A stretch of DNA of 64,000 nucleotides from Wyeomyia smithii (lineage: Eukaryota > Arthropoda > Insecta > Diptera > Culicidae). Of this stretch, positions 10,123-22,246 are shown one piece after another. Below the pieces are notes generated by a model. That model saw nothing but the letters and a program-made list of their open reading frames with translations. It searched no databases and was not told where the DNA came from. The stretch is from positions 78,827,542-78,891,541 of the forward strand of contig NC_073694.1 of assembly GCF_029784165.1 (NCBI RefSeq), given 5' to 3'. Position 1 is the stretch's first letter. Each line of letters starts with the position of its first letter. The position numbers and the translations under genes were made by a program.

Positions 10123-11490
10123 GACGTAGAACTACGATAGTTTTATATTTCATTTCGAGGCTGACATGGCACACATGTGCCAAAAACGACCCATTATGTT
10201 TAATCATATTTTTAAAATTATTTGTTTTTTTTTTACCAATTGTTAATTCTCCAACAGAAAGGTATTTTGATTCTCAATACTAAAAAGCTTACTATGTCTC
10301 TAATCACTCGGGTGGTCGGATCAAGTATCTAGGTCGTCATAGGCCACATGCGGACCTGTCCCCGTTGAGTTCCGGTTACTCCCAAATCATTGAGCCTAAA
10401 TTTATCAAGTGAGACCTCTAACGACTTTAAACTAAAACTAGTTCAATAATGGCCATATCTTCTGTTAAGGTCGTCATAGGCACTTGAAAAGTAAAAAAAA
10501 AAAAACATGAAAAGAGATCCGTTCATTTTTGGCATGGTTCGACTGCCTGTTCAAAAATACGGAGTATTTTGGTTTTCTATTGTCTTCTTAATAGGTTTTT
10601 TACATTTAGTTATACAAATAAATCTGAGAAAAACAGAGTGTAGAGTTCAAAAATGGGCAACGAATTTTTTTTCATACAATGCACCAAATTTATTTACCCT
10701 GCTATCTGCCTCTACCGACACGAACAGAATTTTGTTGTCCACGGCTCACAGCGGATTATGCGGCACCTGATATTTGCTTCCGCACGAAACAAAAAGAAGA
10801 AGAAGACAATTCCAACGCAATTCGATTGTCGTTCATCGCAACACATCTGCCCAACACGCCCCACTACGCGTCCACAGTGACAATGTAGTCTTCACTTGGC
10901 TTGGCTGCGCACAAATGAATATCAAGTTCTACTGCACTGGCAGACGAAGAGTGAAAAACGCTGTATTCATATAAGGCCCGGTGCAGTACTATTGCCTGTG
11001 CCAGCATGTGCGTTAAACTGTCTGATGAAAAAGGTCGTTACGAACTCCCCGAAAAAGCTTCACCTTCAAGACATCAAAATAGTCTAGGCTCAGGGAAGCA
11101 AACATTAGTTGACCTATTGGGGCGGGGAGGTTCTGTCAACTTTTTTTTGTCGCTGATATAGAGGATATCGCAGCAGGCAGTTGGTGTCTACTCATGATGT
11201 CTGTGCTATGTAGGTGTGCTCGCATAAGATTGGTATAATGTTCGTGAAAGTTCGACCTTGAAACTTATATTAAATTTTCACTGCTAAGCAATGTGATAAG
11301 GATAACTGAAATATCAAAAAATTGTCCATCATTTTATAAATCCAATGACATATTGACTATTGTGATCTATCATGTGGTTACATCAGTATTACCGTTTAAA
11401 ATATTTCATCCCGACGTCAAACTTTAGTTTTAATTTCCGCAGAATGTATCCCGATATAGTGCGGTAAGACGTAGTCCTACGTCAAAAAAA
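10123..11490. mobile_element. Nested non-coding element with GACGTAGGACTACG ends
   Basis: The left boundary reads TTGACGTAGAACTACG (about 10123-10138). The right boundary in reverse complement reads TTGACGTAGGACTACGTC (about 11490). The right part (11048-11488) aligns by eye with 4835-5275 inside the Jockey LINE, so two family members are present. Several short overlapping frames at 10507-11087 have no recognisable motifs and I treat them as chance. Confidence 0.6.
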
Positions 11491-12073
11491 AGTGTTGAAT
11501 TTACTTAAAATAATCTCAATTCAGGGTTAATTACGTTAAATTTGGAGAAGTGTCAAAAGTTTGATAAAGGCTCAAAAAATATAATTTTCAACAATGTTTA
11601 TTTCATACCATTAAAGTAATACTGATGAATTCGGAGGAAACCACAAAGATTTTAATTTCAGAGCTAGTTTTTTAATTGAAATCGATATAACAACGATGAT
11701 CAAATGAGAGCAAATTTAGCAAGCTGCAGTTCGTGAACCAAAATGGATAAATTTTAACCTGAAATATCGTTATTTTCGTTTCCAAACTAGCTGTGATTGA
11801 TATTATTAGTTCAGAAATCATCATTTATCATAAACATATCGAAAAAAAATCAGATTTCCAATAAAATGTATGGATTTCAAAGGTGATCAATTTCACCCCG
11901 ATTTATCTCATAGTAGGTACTTTATAGAATTCTCAAACTTATTTTATGAAGTAGGCGATAGAAATTTCATCAATAGCTATAGAGGTTTTCTATAGCACAT
12001 GCCAGTACTTGTTTTAAATATATACTATTTCGGGAATAATGTACATGAAGTTAGTTAAATGGAAAATATAAAT

Positions 12074-12127
12074 GGGTACCATGGAACGGGGTGAAACTGA
12101 TCAATTTCACCCCGTTCCATGGTACCC
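12074..12127. repeat. Perfect 23-bp-arm palindrome at the right TIR
   Basis: 12074-12096 and 12105-12127 are exact reverse complements around an 8-base loop CTGATCAA. The arms contain GGTACC and GGAACGGGGTGAAA. Confidence 0.95.
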
Positions 12128-13272
12128 TAAATATATCTGAACATGATAGAAATAACAAACCTGTAATATTCTTGATATGCCAGAATGATAAAAAGTACAG
12201 AATTATATCAAATTCTGTTACCATGCACTTGAATGTTCAAAAGTGTGTTTTTTAAAGTATATTTATAACAAAATTTGTTATTCAATTGCGAAAATATAGT
12301 ACATTCTAACTAATTCTGATCTTTTTCCGCCAAAAACCTTACAAAACTTCTTTTTTTTTTTTCTTCACATAAGGTACAAAACTTCTTATAATTTGTAATA
12401 ATCTATGAGTAACTTTGATAGGAATTTTGATATTTTAACTATTAACAAGACCAAGTTTAGAATACAATTTGATATAAAAAGTTTGTAACAAAATATCAAG
12501 ATATGTTATAATCATGATATTTTTGACTGATCGGGTTTCTTGTTTTTTTTTCTTTTTTTAAAGACGTCTGGAGTAGCATTCTGACCTCTGAGCTGGGATA
12601 ATGGTTACGAAAACACGAAGCAAATAATCTATCATTAAGAACAATTGCGTCATGGAATTTCATATTTTTATATTAAATATTTGATGCAGTTGCGCTGTTG
12701 GTTGCCAAAAAATATTATTTTGAGCCAAAGAAACATATAGATTATCCGTCGGTTATGTCTGTGTTAACAAATTTAACAAATGACAGAGTATGTTAAATAA
12801 TAACAGATTTCGAATAAAAAAGATCAAAACAAACCTCTAGGTGGATTAATTCGTGTTTTATTAAACAAAAAAGAAACTGCTGAGAATATTCACTATCATG
12901 ATATTCAAAAGCAACTTCATGATGCCCAACAACCCAAACAACCAATGAATACTGACCAGATAAACATTAACACTCGTGTTGATATTTTGATAGACAAAAA
13001 TGAAAATCATTTCAAAATAGTGAAAACCTAAACTATCTCATTCGACAGTTGATACTGTACCGTACGGTGTACATCGTCTAAACAGACTTTCACTATTTGG
13101 ATTGATAATCACCGAAGATCCTCTGAATTTAATTTCCGAGCTCTTTGATATTCATTTCATTGTTCTGTCCTTGAATATGGTAAAAAATTCAACTCAATTC
13201 AACGTGAATAATCATCGATCATCTAAGGCACTGATCTAAAGTAGAAAATTAGTTTAAACTGCTGATTACACT
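12128..13272. other. AT-rich stretch, no gene seen
   Basis: No frame or repeat supported, apart from CTCTAGGTGGATTAATT near 12836, which resembles CGCTAGGTGCATTAATT near 30740 and may be the edge of an unidentified dispersed repeat. Confidence 0.4.
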
Positions 13273-13274
13273 GG

Positions 13275-13560
13275 TAAACACAAATTTTGCCCTAAAGTTC
13301 AAACTGGAAAAAATGAAGACTGAAGCTTTTCAATCATTCCTGTGAATTTTGGTGCCTCTAGCAAAAGTAATTATTTCAGAGACTTGAATGAGTTTTCCCG
13401 TAAGCCATCGTAGAAGCCCGACGAGAAATCACTCTGCGGCCTTTTGACGCAGTTTTGCATATACTAGTGGCACCAAAATTAACAAGAATGGTTAAAAAGC
13501 TAATCTTTGTAGAGCATCTATTTAGAGCTTTGGGACAACATTTTTTTCGCTTTTGTCGTT
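13275..13560. mobile_element. Short foldback relative of the 16055-17248 element
   Basis: Starts ACTGGTAAACACAA...AAGTTCAAACTGGAAAAAAT and contains ATTTTGGTGCCTCTAGC. The reverse complement near 13445-13510 (AACCATTCTTGTTAATTTTG) mirrors ATCATTCCTGTGAATTTTGG, giving a foldback. The same terminal motifs occur at both ends of 16055-17248. Confidence 0.6.
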
Positions 13561-13796
13561 GTTTATCACTCGAATGATTTTTCCTATGCTTGTTGTTTTC
13601 TTGGGACCGACAAACTTTGCGCGAAGTTGTTCGCTCTAAAATGACTTTGATCAGTAATTAAAGTAATTAAAGTAATTAATTAGTAGCTGAAGTCAGTGCC
13701 CACTTAATCGGAGATTTATAAGTTACTATTATTTTTAGTAATAAGTAAGTATTTAACTAGCTTTTTGCAGATTTTCCCCTAATTAACGGTTCCAAA

Positions 13797-14306
13797 TTAG
13801 TGAATCAAAATTGAAAAATCAGAAACAGCATCGTGATTGGCGATTACAACGATCAACATTTCTTCTGTTCTACTATACCTTCCTGTGGTTCTTCGTCGAC
13901 GACTGAGGCTAGTTCTGGACATACAACGTCGAATGCGGGTCAAACTTTTGCGTGTGGTAATACGCGTTTCCTCTGCCATTGATCGTCCCTCATCTGTGTT
14001 GAAAATGTCCGAACAAATCGACGATGAATCTTGGCGTCGTTTATCGTAGATTTTACTCGTTGCAGATGAATAAACCGTATCACTTTGCATAGAGACACAA
14101 AGCTCTTCGAAGGATGAATTAAGGTTCGTTTCACCGGCCGTGCCATCATGCAGTTTGTGGTTTCCACGGTTGCCGTTTGATATCGTTACAGGTGTTGTAA
14201 CTGCCGCTACCGATGTCGATGACGTTAAAGTATTGTTTGTGATGGGTTTTCGCTTGTGTGTGAGCCCACGAAATAGCGAAAATATTACGAATACAGCAAC
14301 AATCAT
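13797..14306 (-). CDS. Unknown 169-aa protein with N-terminal hydrophobic segment
   Basis: An uninterrupted 169-codon frame with no transposon motifs. Residues 1-15 (MIVAVFVIFSLFRGL) form one short hydrophobic stretch followed by a basic THKRKP cluster, the pattern of a signal anchor or signal peptide. The rest is polar, Ser/Thr/Arg-rich, with basic runs TRKSLTRIRRC and LSRRRRTTGR near residues 115-145. The start is placed at the Met directly before the hydrophobic segment; an upstream frame continues only into a TA microsatellite. I do not recognise the family. It may be a single-exon host gene or the last exon of a longer one. Codon and base composition are less AT-rich than the surroundings, which supports coding. 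Confidence 0.45.
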   Translation of the reverse strand: MIVAVFVIFSLFRGLTHKRKPITNNTLTSSTSVAAVTTPVTISNGNRGNHKLHDGTAGETNLNSSFEELCVSMQSDTVYSSATSKIYDKRRQDSSSICSDIFNTDEGRSMAEETRITTRKSLTRIRRCMSRTSLSRRRRTTGRYSRTEEMLIVVIANHDAVSDFSILIH

Positions 14307-14401
14307 ATCATTGTTTGTTGGCTGTCTCCGAATTTCAAATTTTCTCTAGTATTAAACACTAAACATTTGTCACTATTTCGCAAGGATTTTTCTTTATAAA
14401 T

Positions 14402-14556
<155 letters not shown>

Positions 14557-14560
14557 TTTT

Positions 14561-15597
14561 CTCGCGGTTTATATACACTGTGAGGAAGAGTGCATTATCA
14601 TATAGTCCGACAGGTGCAATTCTAGTTTTCAGATGAAATTCACTTTCTCGAGATTTATGATGCCCTAGTTTCCGGGTGCACTTCGTAATTGAAATGAGAG
14701 AGTCATGCAGGATCACTTGCTTCGATTAAATCAGACGTCTAATTCTGCAGAGCTAAAGTATTGCGATAGTTGAAAGATAATGGTTCTAATCAATAAGAGG
14801 AACAAACAGTAGAATTTTACTGTAGGCTTGAAAAAGCGGAAGATCTAACACGGGAAAAAGGAGAAATTCTAGTCTCCAATGTAAATAATGCGCTGTCTTG
14901 TTTGGTCGGTTTTCGAAGAGTGCTTTCTGTTTCTATACCGGCCAAGTACGCCTGCCCAGATGTTATAATCAATCATAGTGGTGATTGTTACCGGCGCAGA
15001 CGCTTGTAGTCTCTGGTTGACACAATTATACCAACACATAGCAAGCTGCAAAAGACTAGACAGTGGGCTGAATCTCATAATCCACCCATGTTATACTCGA
15101 TAATCCAGTTTTCTACTTGGTATGTGCACGTGAAAAATCGTGGTATTTCGAAACTACATACGTTTCATAACTGCACAAATTCTTCCAAAAAAAAAATCGT
15201 AAAGTTTTTATTTCACCCATAGGCACATTATTTTTATCAATTTATTGACGAATCGTGATGTCTTGAATATTTCGAAAAAAACTGTTTGTTTGAAGGCATC
15301 TGATGCAGTTATTGGGTTGCACGTAAAAGGCAGAACATCGTCAGTGAAGAATATTTGTTGTCCCAGCGAAGAATATTTGTAGACTATGAATATTTTCATC
15401 AATCTAAAAACAAGTAAGCTAACATTCTTTTTTTATTCAAAACTTCTTGTTGATTTAGTTAATGCTGCCTTTTTTGTGCATTACAGGCAGGATAATTGAT
15501 AGTCAGGGCTAGACTTGAATGTTTCATACTGTAATTTTTTTCTTAAAAGTTATTATTATTACCATCGTCGTCGTTGGCTACGATTATAAGAGATGCA
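14561..15597. other. Intergenic stretch, no supported gene
   Basis: Contains only short frames without known motifs (for example 14869-15078 minus, 15208-15402 minus). It may include the 5' flank of the 13797-14306 gene. Confidence 0.4.
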
Positions 15598-16050
15598 ATA
15601 TAAAAAAAGTCTTAATAATAAACTTATTTTCAAAGAGCACAATGAGAGTATACAAGAAAAATGCATTAAGTTTACGAGATGTTTATGTCCTCTCATTAAT
15701 CGAAGTTCTAAACTTTGTTTACAGAATAAACTTTTGATTTACGAACAAATTTTTAGACCAGCAACGCAGCAATTCTGAAAATGATTTTGAAGTGTCTCCC
15801 TTTGTTCGGTACACTCCAATTACATAGACTTACTGGTGTTGAAACATTACACATTCCCTTTTTTGACGAATAGGTTTAAATCCTTACGAATGATAAGTCC
15901 TAATTGCGAAGGCAAACAAATCCTGACCATTGAAATTACAAATTCTTATCAGTGTTGAGAAGTCATCATTTGGTTTTGGCCACACAAACTTGTTATTTAC
16001 TAATAATTATTATAAATACGAGCAAACCCTTTTAGTTAATAAAAAGACTT
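15598..16050 (+). mobile_element. 3' fragment of the Jockey LINE family
   Basis: Matches the RT C-terminal region and 3' UTR of the 31-5753 element in the opposite orientation: FKEHNESIQEKCIKFTRCL, LLIYEQIFRPA, then GAACGA-type tail and the 3' UTR motif GATAAGTCCTAATTGCGAAG (15889-15908). Internal deletions remove much of the tail coding region. Truncated at the 5' end, as is usual for LINE copies. Confidence 0.85.
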
Positions 16051-16054
16051 CATA

Positions 16055-17248
16055 ACACTGGTCACTACAGGTGCACTTTAAAAGTTCAAAACGGAAAAAA
16101 TGAAAGAATATAGCTAACCATTTCTGTGGATATTGGTGTCCCTAGCCACTGACATTTTTTCAGAGACTTAAATGAGTTTTCACGTAAACATAACGTTGAA
16201 GCGACGAATCCGGTGAACAATTACTATGCGAACTCTCACGTAAGTTAACGCGTTTTTACAATGGCTAGGGCACATCTGTTCAACTGAAAACCAAAAATGA
16301 GACAAAATCTCTTTATTTCAAGTATCGACATCTAGCGGAGGAGAGGACGCATTTTAAACTCGAAATTTTATTGCGCTTATATTCCATTCATTCAATAAAA
16401 GGACTGTATGAGCTCTCGCTGCTTTTTCGCTGTGAGAATCCTTTGTTCTCCCCGGTGCTGGTATAGCGAGAATGCCTTTTCATGATAATCGTACAGTACC
16501 ACCCGCATACGTGCAACGGTTTTTATTTATGTAGATATATTGTTAATGAATTTCATTGTTGCCCAAGTTGAAATCTGAATATCTTGACTAACGACAATCA
16601 TTTTTTTACATTGTACCTAATGTCGTAAGCAGTGCTGTGTATAGCGCGTCTGATATGCATTGCTTGCAATGTTAGGTATAAAAACGGTACGAGAAAACAA
16701 TATTGTCGTTGGTCGAGAAATTCGGTTTCCAAGTCCAACGAAGATATCCAAGTAAATCAACTAACAGGTTAAAATAGTTTCAATAGTCGCGAGGTGTACG
16801 ATCCAAAGTAAATCGTTAAACAATGTTTGAATGGTTGAAAGATTTTTAGTGCAATTTGTTTCATTGGCGTTGATTGTGAATTGTTACTGAATTTCCGCTT
16901 AAAAGAACTCTTGAACGTGATCCTGTCTTAACTTGATTTTGATTGGTTCAACTATTCAAGATCACCTTTTTGCCTGGTCATCGAAGTAAAAAAAATAATT
17001 TTTTGGTGCATTTTCAAACTATTGGAGCGAACTGTTCGAACTATGCACTGTAAAATCAATGTAGGATGGAACAGCAAAAAATGAATGCGAAAGCTTGGGC
17101 ACCGATTTGCCGCAGAGTTTTGTACGAAGTTGCATATCTGTGCTGTGGCTAGGGGCAGCAAATTCATAGGAATGGTTGCATAGCTAAAATCTTTCATTTT
17201 TTCCGGTTTGAACTTTTGGAATGCACTTTTTATTTTGTCGACCAGTGT
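16055..17248. mobile_element. TIR element with ~100-bp terminal inverted repeats
   Basis: The left end ACACTGGTCACTACAG... continues AAAAGTTCAAAACGGAAAAA and reaches CCCTAGCCAC near 16150. The right end read in reverse complement starts ACACTGGTCGACAAAA, continues AAAAGTTCAAACCGGAAAAA and reaches CCCCTAGCCACAGC near 17148. So the two ~100-bp ends are inverted copies at roughly 75-80% by eye. The interior has no transposase. A TATA-like GGTATAAAAACGG sits near 16675. It abuts the Jockey fragment on the left. Confidence 0.7.
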
Positions 17249-17529
17249 AATCTTTGAATCAGCGTATCGTTTACGAAAATAAATCATATTACAAATCTCC
17301 CCACATTCTCAAAGGAAAGCCTCTCAATGTAACTTAGGTCCTTTTGAAAAGTTACGCGAGAAATGGTCAATAGTTATCAGATTAGGTGAAACTTTTGCGT
17401 TAATTTATTACCTTAATAGTGAAAAGAACGTGTTTGTTTGCTTTCAATTACGAGTAACGTGTCCCGAGAATAGACGTGAAAGTTAACACCAACCTTAGTA
17501 ATTATAAACTTAGAACACTGTCGTTTTAC

Positions 17530-17735
17530 CAAAACCCTCCCTGCTGGTTTCCAGGTACGATGCTGGCCTAACAAGCCAGTCGTCGTAAGTTCGAGTTTCG
17601 GCATGAAAGAGACTGTTTGTGTCAGTAGGATCGTAGCGCTATTGTCCTGTACACTTAATTAGTTGGCTCCGACTTCTGTGTATAATAAACAGAAGGTCGA
17701 ATTCCAAATCGGAATGTAGCACCAAGGCTTTGCTT
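17530..17735 (+). mobile_element. tRNA-derived SINE, family B, plus copy
   Basis: The head has TGGTTTCCAGGTACGATGCT (A-box region) and AAGTTCGAGTTTC (B box, worn), followed by AGTAGGATCGTAGCGCTA and a body ending near CGGAATGTAGCACCAAGGC. The same head is at 26520-26640 (minus) and the same 3' body at 25022-25080 (minus), so three pieces of one family are in the window. Confidence 0.75.
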
Positions 17736-18069
17736 TGCTTTTTCGTTTTACCAGAAACGGTATTTCTTTATTTAAAATAATTTTACCTTGATACAAGTAT
17801 AAAAAGAACGAATCATTAACTGTTTTTTTTTTTCCTTTATTATAGAGACTTTCAGTCTTCGGACTGGTTCGTCTCTTATCGCTACCTGATGAAATTTTTG
17901 CGTTTATGGCATTTGTCATAAAAAATGTCAATTCTTTATTCATCAGCTATTCACCAATTTCTGATTTTTATATATCAGCTAAAAGAGTGTGATTTTCTGA
18001 GCAAAACGTGATTTTTTGAGATTTTATATCACATGCATTCGATTTATAAATTTATAAAAGAGAAGTTCT

Positions 18070-18103
18070 GTATGTATGTATGTATGTATGTATGTATGTA
18101 TGT
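18070..18103 (+). repeat. (GTAT)n microsatellite
   Basis: About eight perfect GTAT units. Confidence 0.97.
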
Positions 18104-19240
18104 TCCAGCATAACTCTTGAAGGCCTGAACCGATTTCAACCAAACTTGGCATACGTGTTCTTTGTACAAAGTAAGTGGTCATAGAAATATTGACTAGGGG
18201 GGAGAGTTACCCTTAAAGAAGGAGTGGGTCAAAAGTAATAAATTTTTATATATAATGGAAACCTTTCATTGAAATTTGATGATTTTCGGGTTCTTTGTCA
18301 TATTTGAAGGCCAGAAGTTGATGTCCAGAGACCGAAACATAATGTTCGATGCCATTTCCAATCCAAGATGGCGAATTCCGGTTTCTGGGAAGCCATTTAA
18401 AACTGTGGAAAACGCTCACAAACCCCTCAATGTTGGTTTTTTAGGGAGCAAAAATGACTCTTAAGAATCGGTTATCGGTGTCTGACGATACTTTGGGGCG
18501 TTCCTAAGCCACGTGGTCATGACGTCTAGAATCCAAATATTCATGTCCGGTGCAAATTTTTAAATCGTACATGGCGGATTACATATTCTGGAGAGATTAC
18601 TAGAATACAGAAGAAGGCTTGGACGTATATATGAAGAAAAAAAAGGCTTGGACGTAATATTGAAACGTTGTTTTGAAATCAATTCCGCGATTTCTGCTTT
18701 CTGTCAAGCTGTGTAAAACTGAGTAAATTGGTTAAATAATGTCAATATTTCTAGAAAGAGAACTATGTTTAGAAAATGCCAACGGGCGTCCAACGCTATT
18801 TTCAAATTCAAGAAGAAAAATATTCAAATACTCCCTGATATTAGGTTCAAAGGTCAGAGTTGACTCCCCAAAACCGAAAATTGGTGTCCGAACGTTTGGT
18901 ATAGTGAGGGTTGTTTTTCTGCATTGGAAGATTTTCAAAACTTGAGGAAAATGTGGAGATAGTCCCCGTATCTCCAAATTGCTAATTAATTCATGAGGCT
19001 GATGAGGCAATCCATTTTTCAACGGAATTTTTGATCTCACTCGACCCAGCTGGAATGCTTTCGAATCGATTGGTAATCAACGGAAAAGGTGGTATATAAG
19101 CAAGTTTATAACTAAGATAGAAATATTATTTGCAATGATGGGTTGGAAAAATACCTATATGGAAATATAAAAAATTATAGAAAAAGCAGAAATTTTTACA
19201 CGAGCATTCAGCTAGTGAAGAATAAAAATTGCCCCAAATC

Positions 19241-19282
19241 GCTACAATGACAGTTGGAATATGGGCGAACTGTCATTGTAGC
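19241..19282. repeat. 15-bp-arm hairpin
   Basis: GCTACAATGACAGTT (19241-19255) pairs exactly with AACTGTCATTGTAGC (19268-19282). Confidence 0.9.
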
Positions 19283-19419
19283 AAATTGGTGCAGATTTCG
19301 AGCAGTTTTAGTTCGTAATTTAAAAATTGAAGGACAATGATACGAAATTTTTGAAAATCACGTTTTGCTTAGAAAATGCAGCTCTTTCAGATGATATAAA
19401 AAACTGATATGGCTAAACA

Positions 19420-20302
19420 ACTCAATTAAAAGATTATATGAGCATTATATAAATATGTTTACAAATGTTTGAATCTTGTGAAATCTACCGAAGAAAGCTG
19501 AAATGGCTCAACACAGTCGGCTGAATCCGAAAATCAACTATTTTTGGTGTTATTTTAATTTTAAGCATATGCTCAGCCCATAGTGTATTGATAGTATCAT
19601 TATGTGAATAGCAAGGACATTATAGGTACTGTGAGAGCTGTCACGGAACGAAATGTTGGAATATGCGGAAAATCTGAAAGCCGGATGATTGTGTTGGAAA
19701 ATGTATATTTGCATGCATTCATTCTTTGTCAGGAGGGATTTACCGCTGTCAAATTTCATATATGTGTGCGTTATCGCAGATCAACTCTGGTCCATGAAGT
19801 TTGATAAATTACCAATGTGACGATAAAACATCACCAATTTTCGTTAAAAACTTGTTGCTGTTCCAAAATTTCACTACGGAACGCATTATTGATAGAAGTT
19901 TTCCGCGATTTCTCGAGTTTTGTTAAAAGAGAACGTTCCATTTTACTTCGATCAAAACGACAAAACATGCAGACGCCTTGTTGCCAAATGTGTTGGTCAC
20001 GGTTTCACGATATTTGACAGATAGATTCCCCCTGTTCTTTGTTGCTCCCATGAAATATTCATGGAAATGCAACATGCTAGTTTCACCTATCTGCTTTTCA
20101 AAGCTAGTCCTGGCAATGTTGGTGTGTCTGTTTTAGCTCTGCTGGTGTATATCATAGATTTACGCTACATCTACATATAAGCAAAGCGACCCACTGATTA
20201 CCTAAATCTGGGCTGAAGTTTATCAGATTTACTTATACTAGCGAGCTACTTTTCCCGACGATGATGTAAGAAGGAAGCAACAGTTTCAACATAATAATAT
20301 AC
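19420..20302. other. Intergenic stretch downstream of the 20303-20986 gene
   Basis: No repeat recurs here and no long frame. It may hold introns or 3' UTR of the minus-strand gene to its right. Confidence 0.4.
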
Positions 20303-20986
20303 TCACTCTAAGGTTTCAGCGTTTATGTAACATGATGTTCGTTCTTCCTTAGGTTGTTCACTGCGAATGCTCAATTGAACAGGACTTAAGATTGATATTT
20401 TCCTATTGAACAGCAGACTTTTTTTGAGCTTCATCTCACTATTGTTCTCCATCTGACCCAGCATTTTTTCGAAACGAGAACAAACTGCTTTTTGAGGTGA
20501 TAGTGGCGGCAATTGATTTACTGTATTTGAAGACTCAGGAGAGAGAGACTCAGCTTCGGTAAAGTTTGGTGCAGCCGATGATTGAAGGGTGGGAAAACTG
20601 GCAGAGTTACTTTGCTGTGTGGTTGACGTGCTGCTACTCTGCAGGAAACTGTGGAATCTGGTTTTCTTCGAGGATACCACTGAAGAGGATACCGTCGACG
20701 CGGATGATGAACTCTGCACAGATTGAAAAGATTGTACGCTTGCGTTTGGGCTGACACCTGTTGCTGTAAAGTTTCCATGATTTCGAACATTTTCCAGTAG
20801 CTTGTCTGCTTTGTTCAGTCCACAACCGTCGAATGACGAACCGGAATCCAGCGTACTTGTGACGTCTGTCGCCTGTACCGGCAGCAGGCGTAGTTGGTTG
20901 GCAAACATTGGTTTGACATGTCGCTGCGGTTGATTAAATCCTCCCAAAGGGCGAATTTGATCGTCCTCTTCCCGCATAGTGTTCAC
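20303..20986 (-). CDS. Unknown Ser/Gln-rich 227-aa protein
   Basis: The longest clean non-transposon frame in the window (227 codons). It starts MNTMREEDDQIRPLGGFNQP. The middle (residues ~85-150) is a Ser/Thr/Gln-rich low-complexity region, probably disordered. The C-terminal third carries LPPLSPQKAVCSRFEKMLGQ, a Pro-rich S-P motif followed by a charged helix-like stretch, and ends near SCYINAETLE. The stop overlaps a good 5' splice-like site: AGA|GTGAGT at the last codons, so the true protein may continue into a further exon. Domain family not recognised. Flanks are intergenic, with no transposon features inside. Confidence 0.55.
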   Translation of the reverse strand: MNTMREEDDQIRPLGGFNQPQRHVKPMFANQLRLLPVQATDVTSTLDSGSSFDGCGLNKADKLLENVRNHGNFTATGVSPNASVQSFQSVQSSSSASTVSSSVVSSKKTRFHSFLQSSSTSTTQQSNSASFPTLQSSAAPNFTEAESLSPESSNTVNQLPPLSPQKAVCSRFEKMLGQMENNSEMKLKKSLLFNRKISILSPVQLSIRSEQPKEERTSCYINAETLE

Positions 20987-22246
20987 GGTTTTATGTAGAA
21001 ATATAACGTAGCTATTTCACTTTTTAGTTTTCTCTTTTCGGTTTTAATTAACAGTGTCAAATGTTTTTCGATAGTTCATACCATATTTGTATTACTTAAT
21101 TCCAATGACTATCAAGTTTATGTTTGAAAAGTGCCCTATTTTTATTGATATTTGTCGCTGTTGATTCAGTGAACAATTATGCAACGAAAAAGTTAACAAA
21201 CGTGCCATCTACTGATCACCTTATACGAATGCATTGATTTGAAATCATGTCAATAAACACGTCATAGGCATGAACTCATTAGTGTTCATTGCTTTCAATT
21301 TTTGCTTGAGAATTAATAACATGCACTCTCGTCTTCTACCCAGGAGATACATATCGTATCGTCAAATCGTGAATCGCGTGAAAAGTAGCGTTGAAAATGG
21401 CGCAAATGGATTGGATGTTGTTTAACACAACAAATATCGCAACAGATCATGAATTGATTTGAAGGTTTTGAGACTTAAAAAAAATATTTTGGTAGATGTG
21501 AAAAAATAATGGAACACAAGAATAATTTTAGAGAGCTGTTTTTTACGCTAATTTGATATTCATTTGATAGCATTGATTTGAAGCGAGTTTTTCCATATTT
21601 TACAAAGATTTTCGAAGTATGTACGAATGTATATGTACAACACGAACTTTCTCAACGACGAGTGGTCATACTCGTCTTTTTACTCAAACGCAATATTTTT
21701 TTACGAAGTTCCAAAACAATACGGACATTTCATACAGCAAAAATTTTTTATCTAAAAAGAGATTTGCTCTCAATTGACCAATTTTCTTCACCTGCCGCTA
21801 TTTTTCACCTATCACCTTTTTCATTTATATATTCTCACAATTTCTTTACTTTTGCACTTTACCAACGATGCTGATGGCAGCAATAAATTGCCTTCTTTTC
21901 AAATGATCAATTTTATGTTAAAAAAAAACTCACTCTGGAGCAAGTGAGAGCGTGTTTGGTGTCGAATATTAGAGATTCGTCTGAGACACAGAACACCTAT
22001 TTCACATTAGGATCAGCAGCAAATAAATATTCCATTGATCACTTTCTCGACGTGCTACAAAAACCGTGGAGTAGCAAAATTTTCGAAGGCGTGAACAGTA
22101 TAACGAAGACGGCACATTCACTAGAAACCGTTCTACGAGTTTAAAGTGTGCTACTTAACTGGCAGATATACGCAAGATACAATTTTCGGTGGTTTGGCTT
22201 CTATCACCGTGAACCGGGGAATGACAAATTTTAAATTTTGTTTTTC
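20987..22246. other. Intergenic/upstream region with possible gene parts
   Basis: Probable 5' flank of the 20303-20986 gene. A 66-codon plus frame at 21944-22144 has ordinary amino-acid composition but no known motif and no clear donor at its end, so it is not called. The segment ends in a T-rich tract plus CAG near 22247. Confidence 0.4.

Larger units (their letters stand above)
9823..12127. mobile_element. TIR element (GGGGTGAAA ends), interrupted
   Basis: The left end reads GTTACCGTGGAATGGGGTGA and the right end, in reverse complement, GGTACCATGGAACGGGGTGA. Both are followed by AAAT-TATCAGT/GATCAGT-like sequence, so the termini are inverted and similar. An internal copy of the motif is at about 11888-11905. 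The middle is occupied by another repeat (10123-11490). No transposase is seen. The G-rich GGGGTGAAA ends resemble other TIRs here at 24.6 and 31.4 kb; that link is inference. Confidence 0.6.
17960..19410. mobile_element. 1.45-kb element with ~55-bp TIRs and internal microsatellite
   Basis: Left: CTGATTTTTATATATCAGCT...GATTTTCTGAGCAAAACGTG (17961-18010). The right end (19353-19410) in reverse complement reads ATCAGTTTTTTATATCATCT...CATTTTCTAAGCAAAACGTG. These are clear inverted termini. The interior has a (TATG)n tract with TTCCAGCATAACTCTTGAAG immediately after it, and a small hairpin at 19241-19282. No frame is credible as a transposase. Confidence 0.7.

Noticed and set aside
10507..11087. 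Cluster of four overlapping plus frames
   Set aside because: They overlap in three phases, lack motifs, and lie in a repeat element.
18276..18464. 62-codon plus frame inside the 17960-19410 element
   Set aside because: No motif. The opposite strand has similar frames, and the region is a non-coding TIR element.
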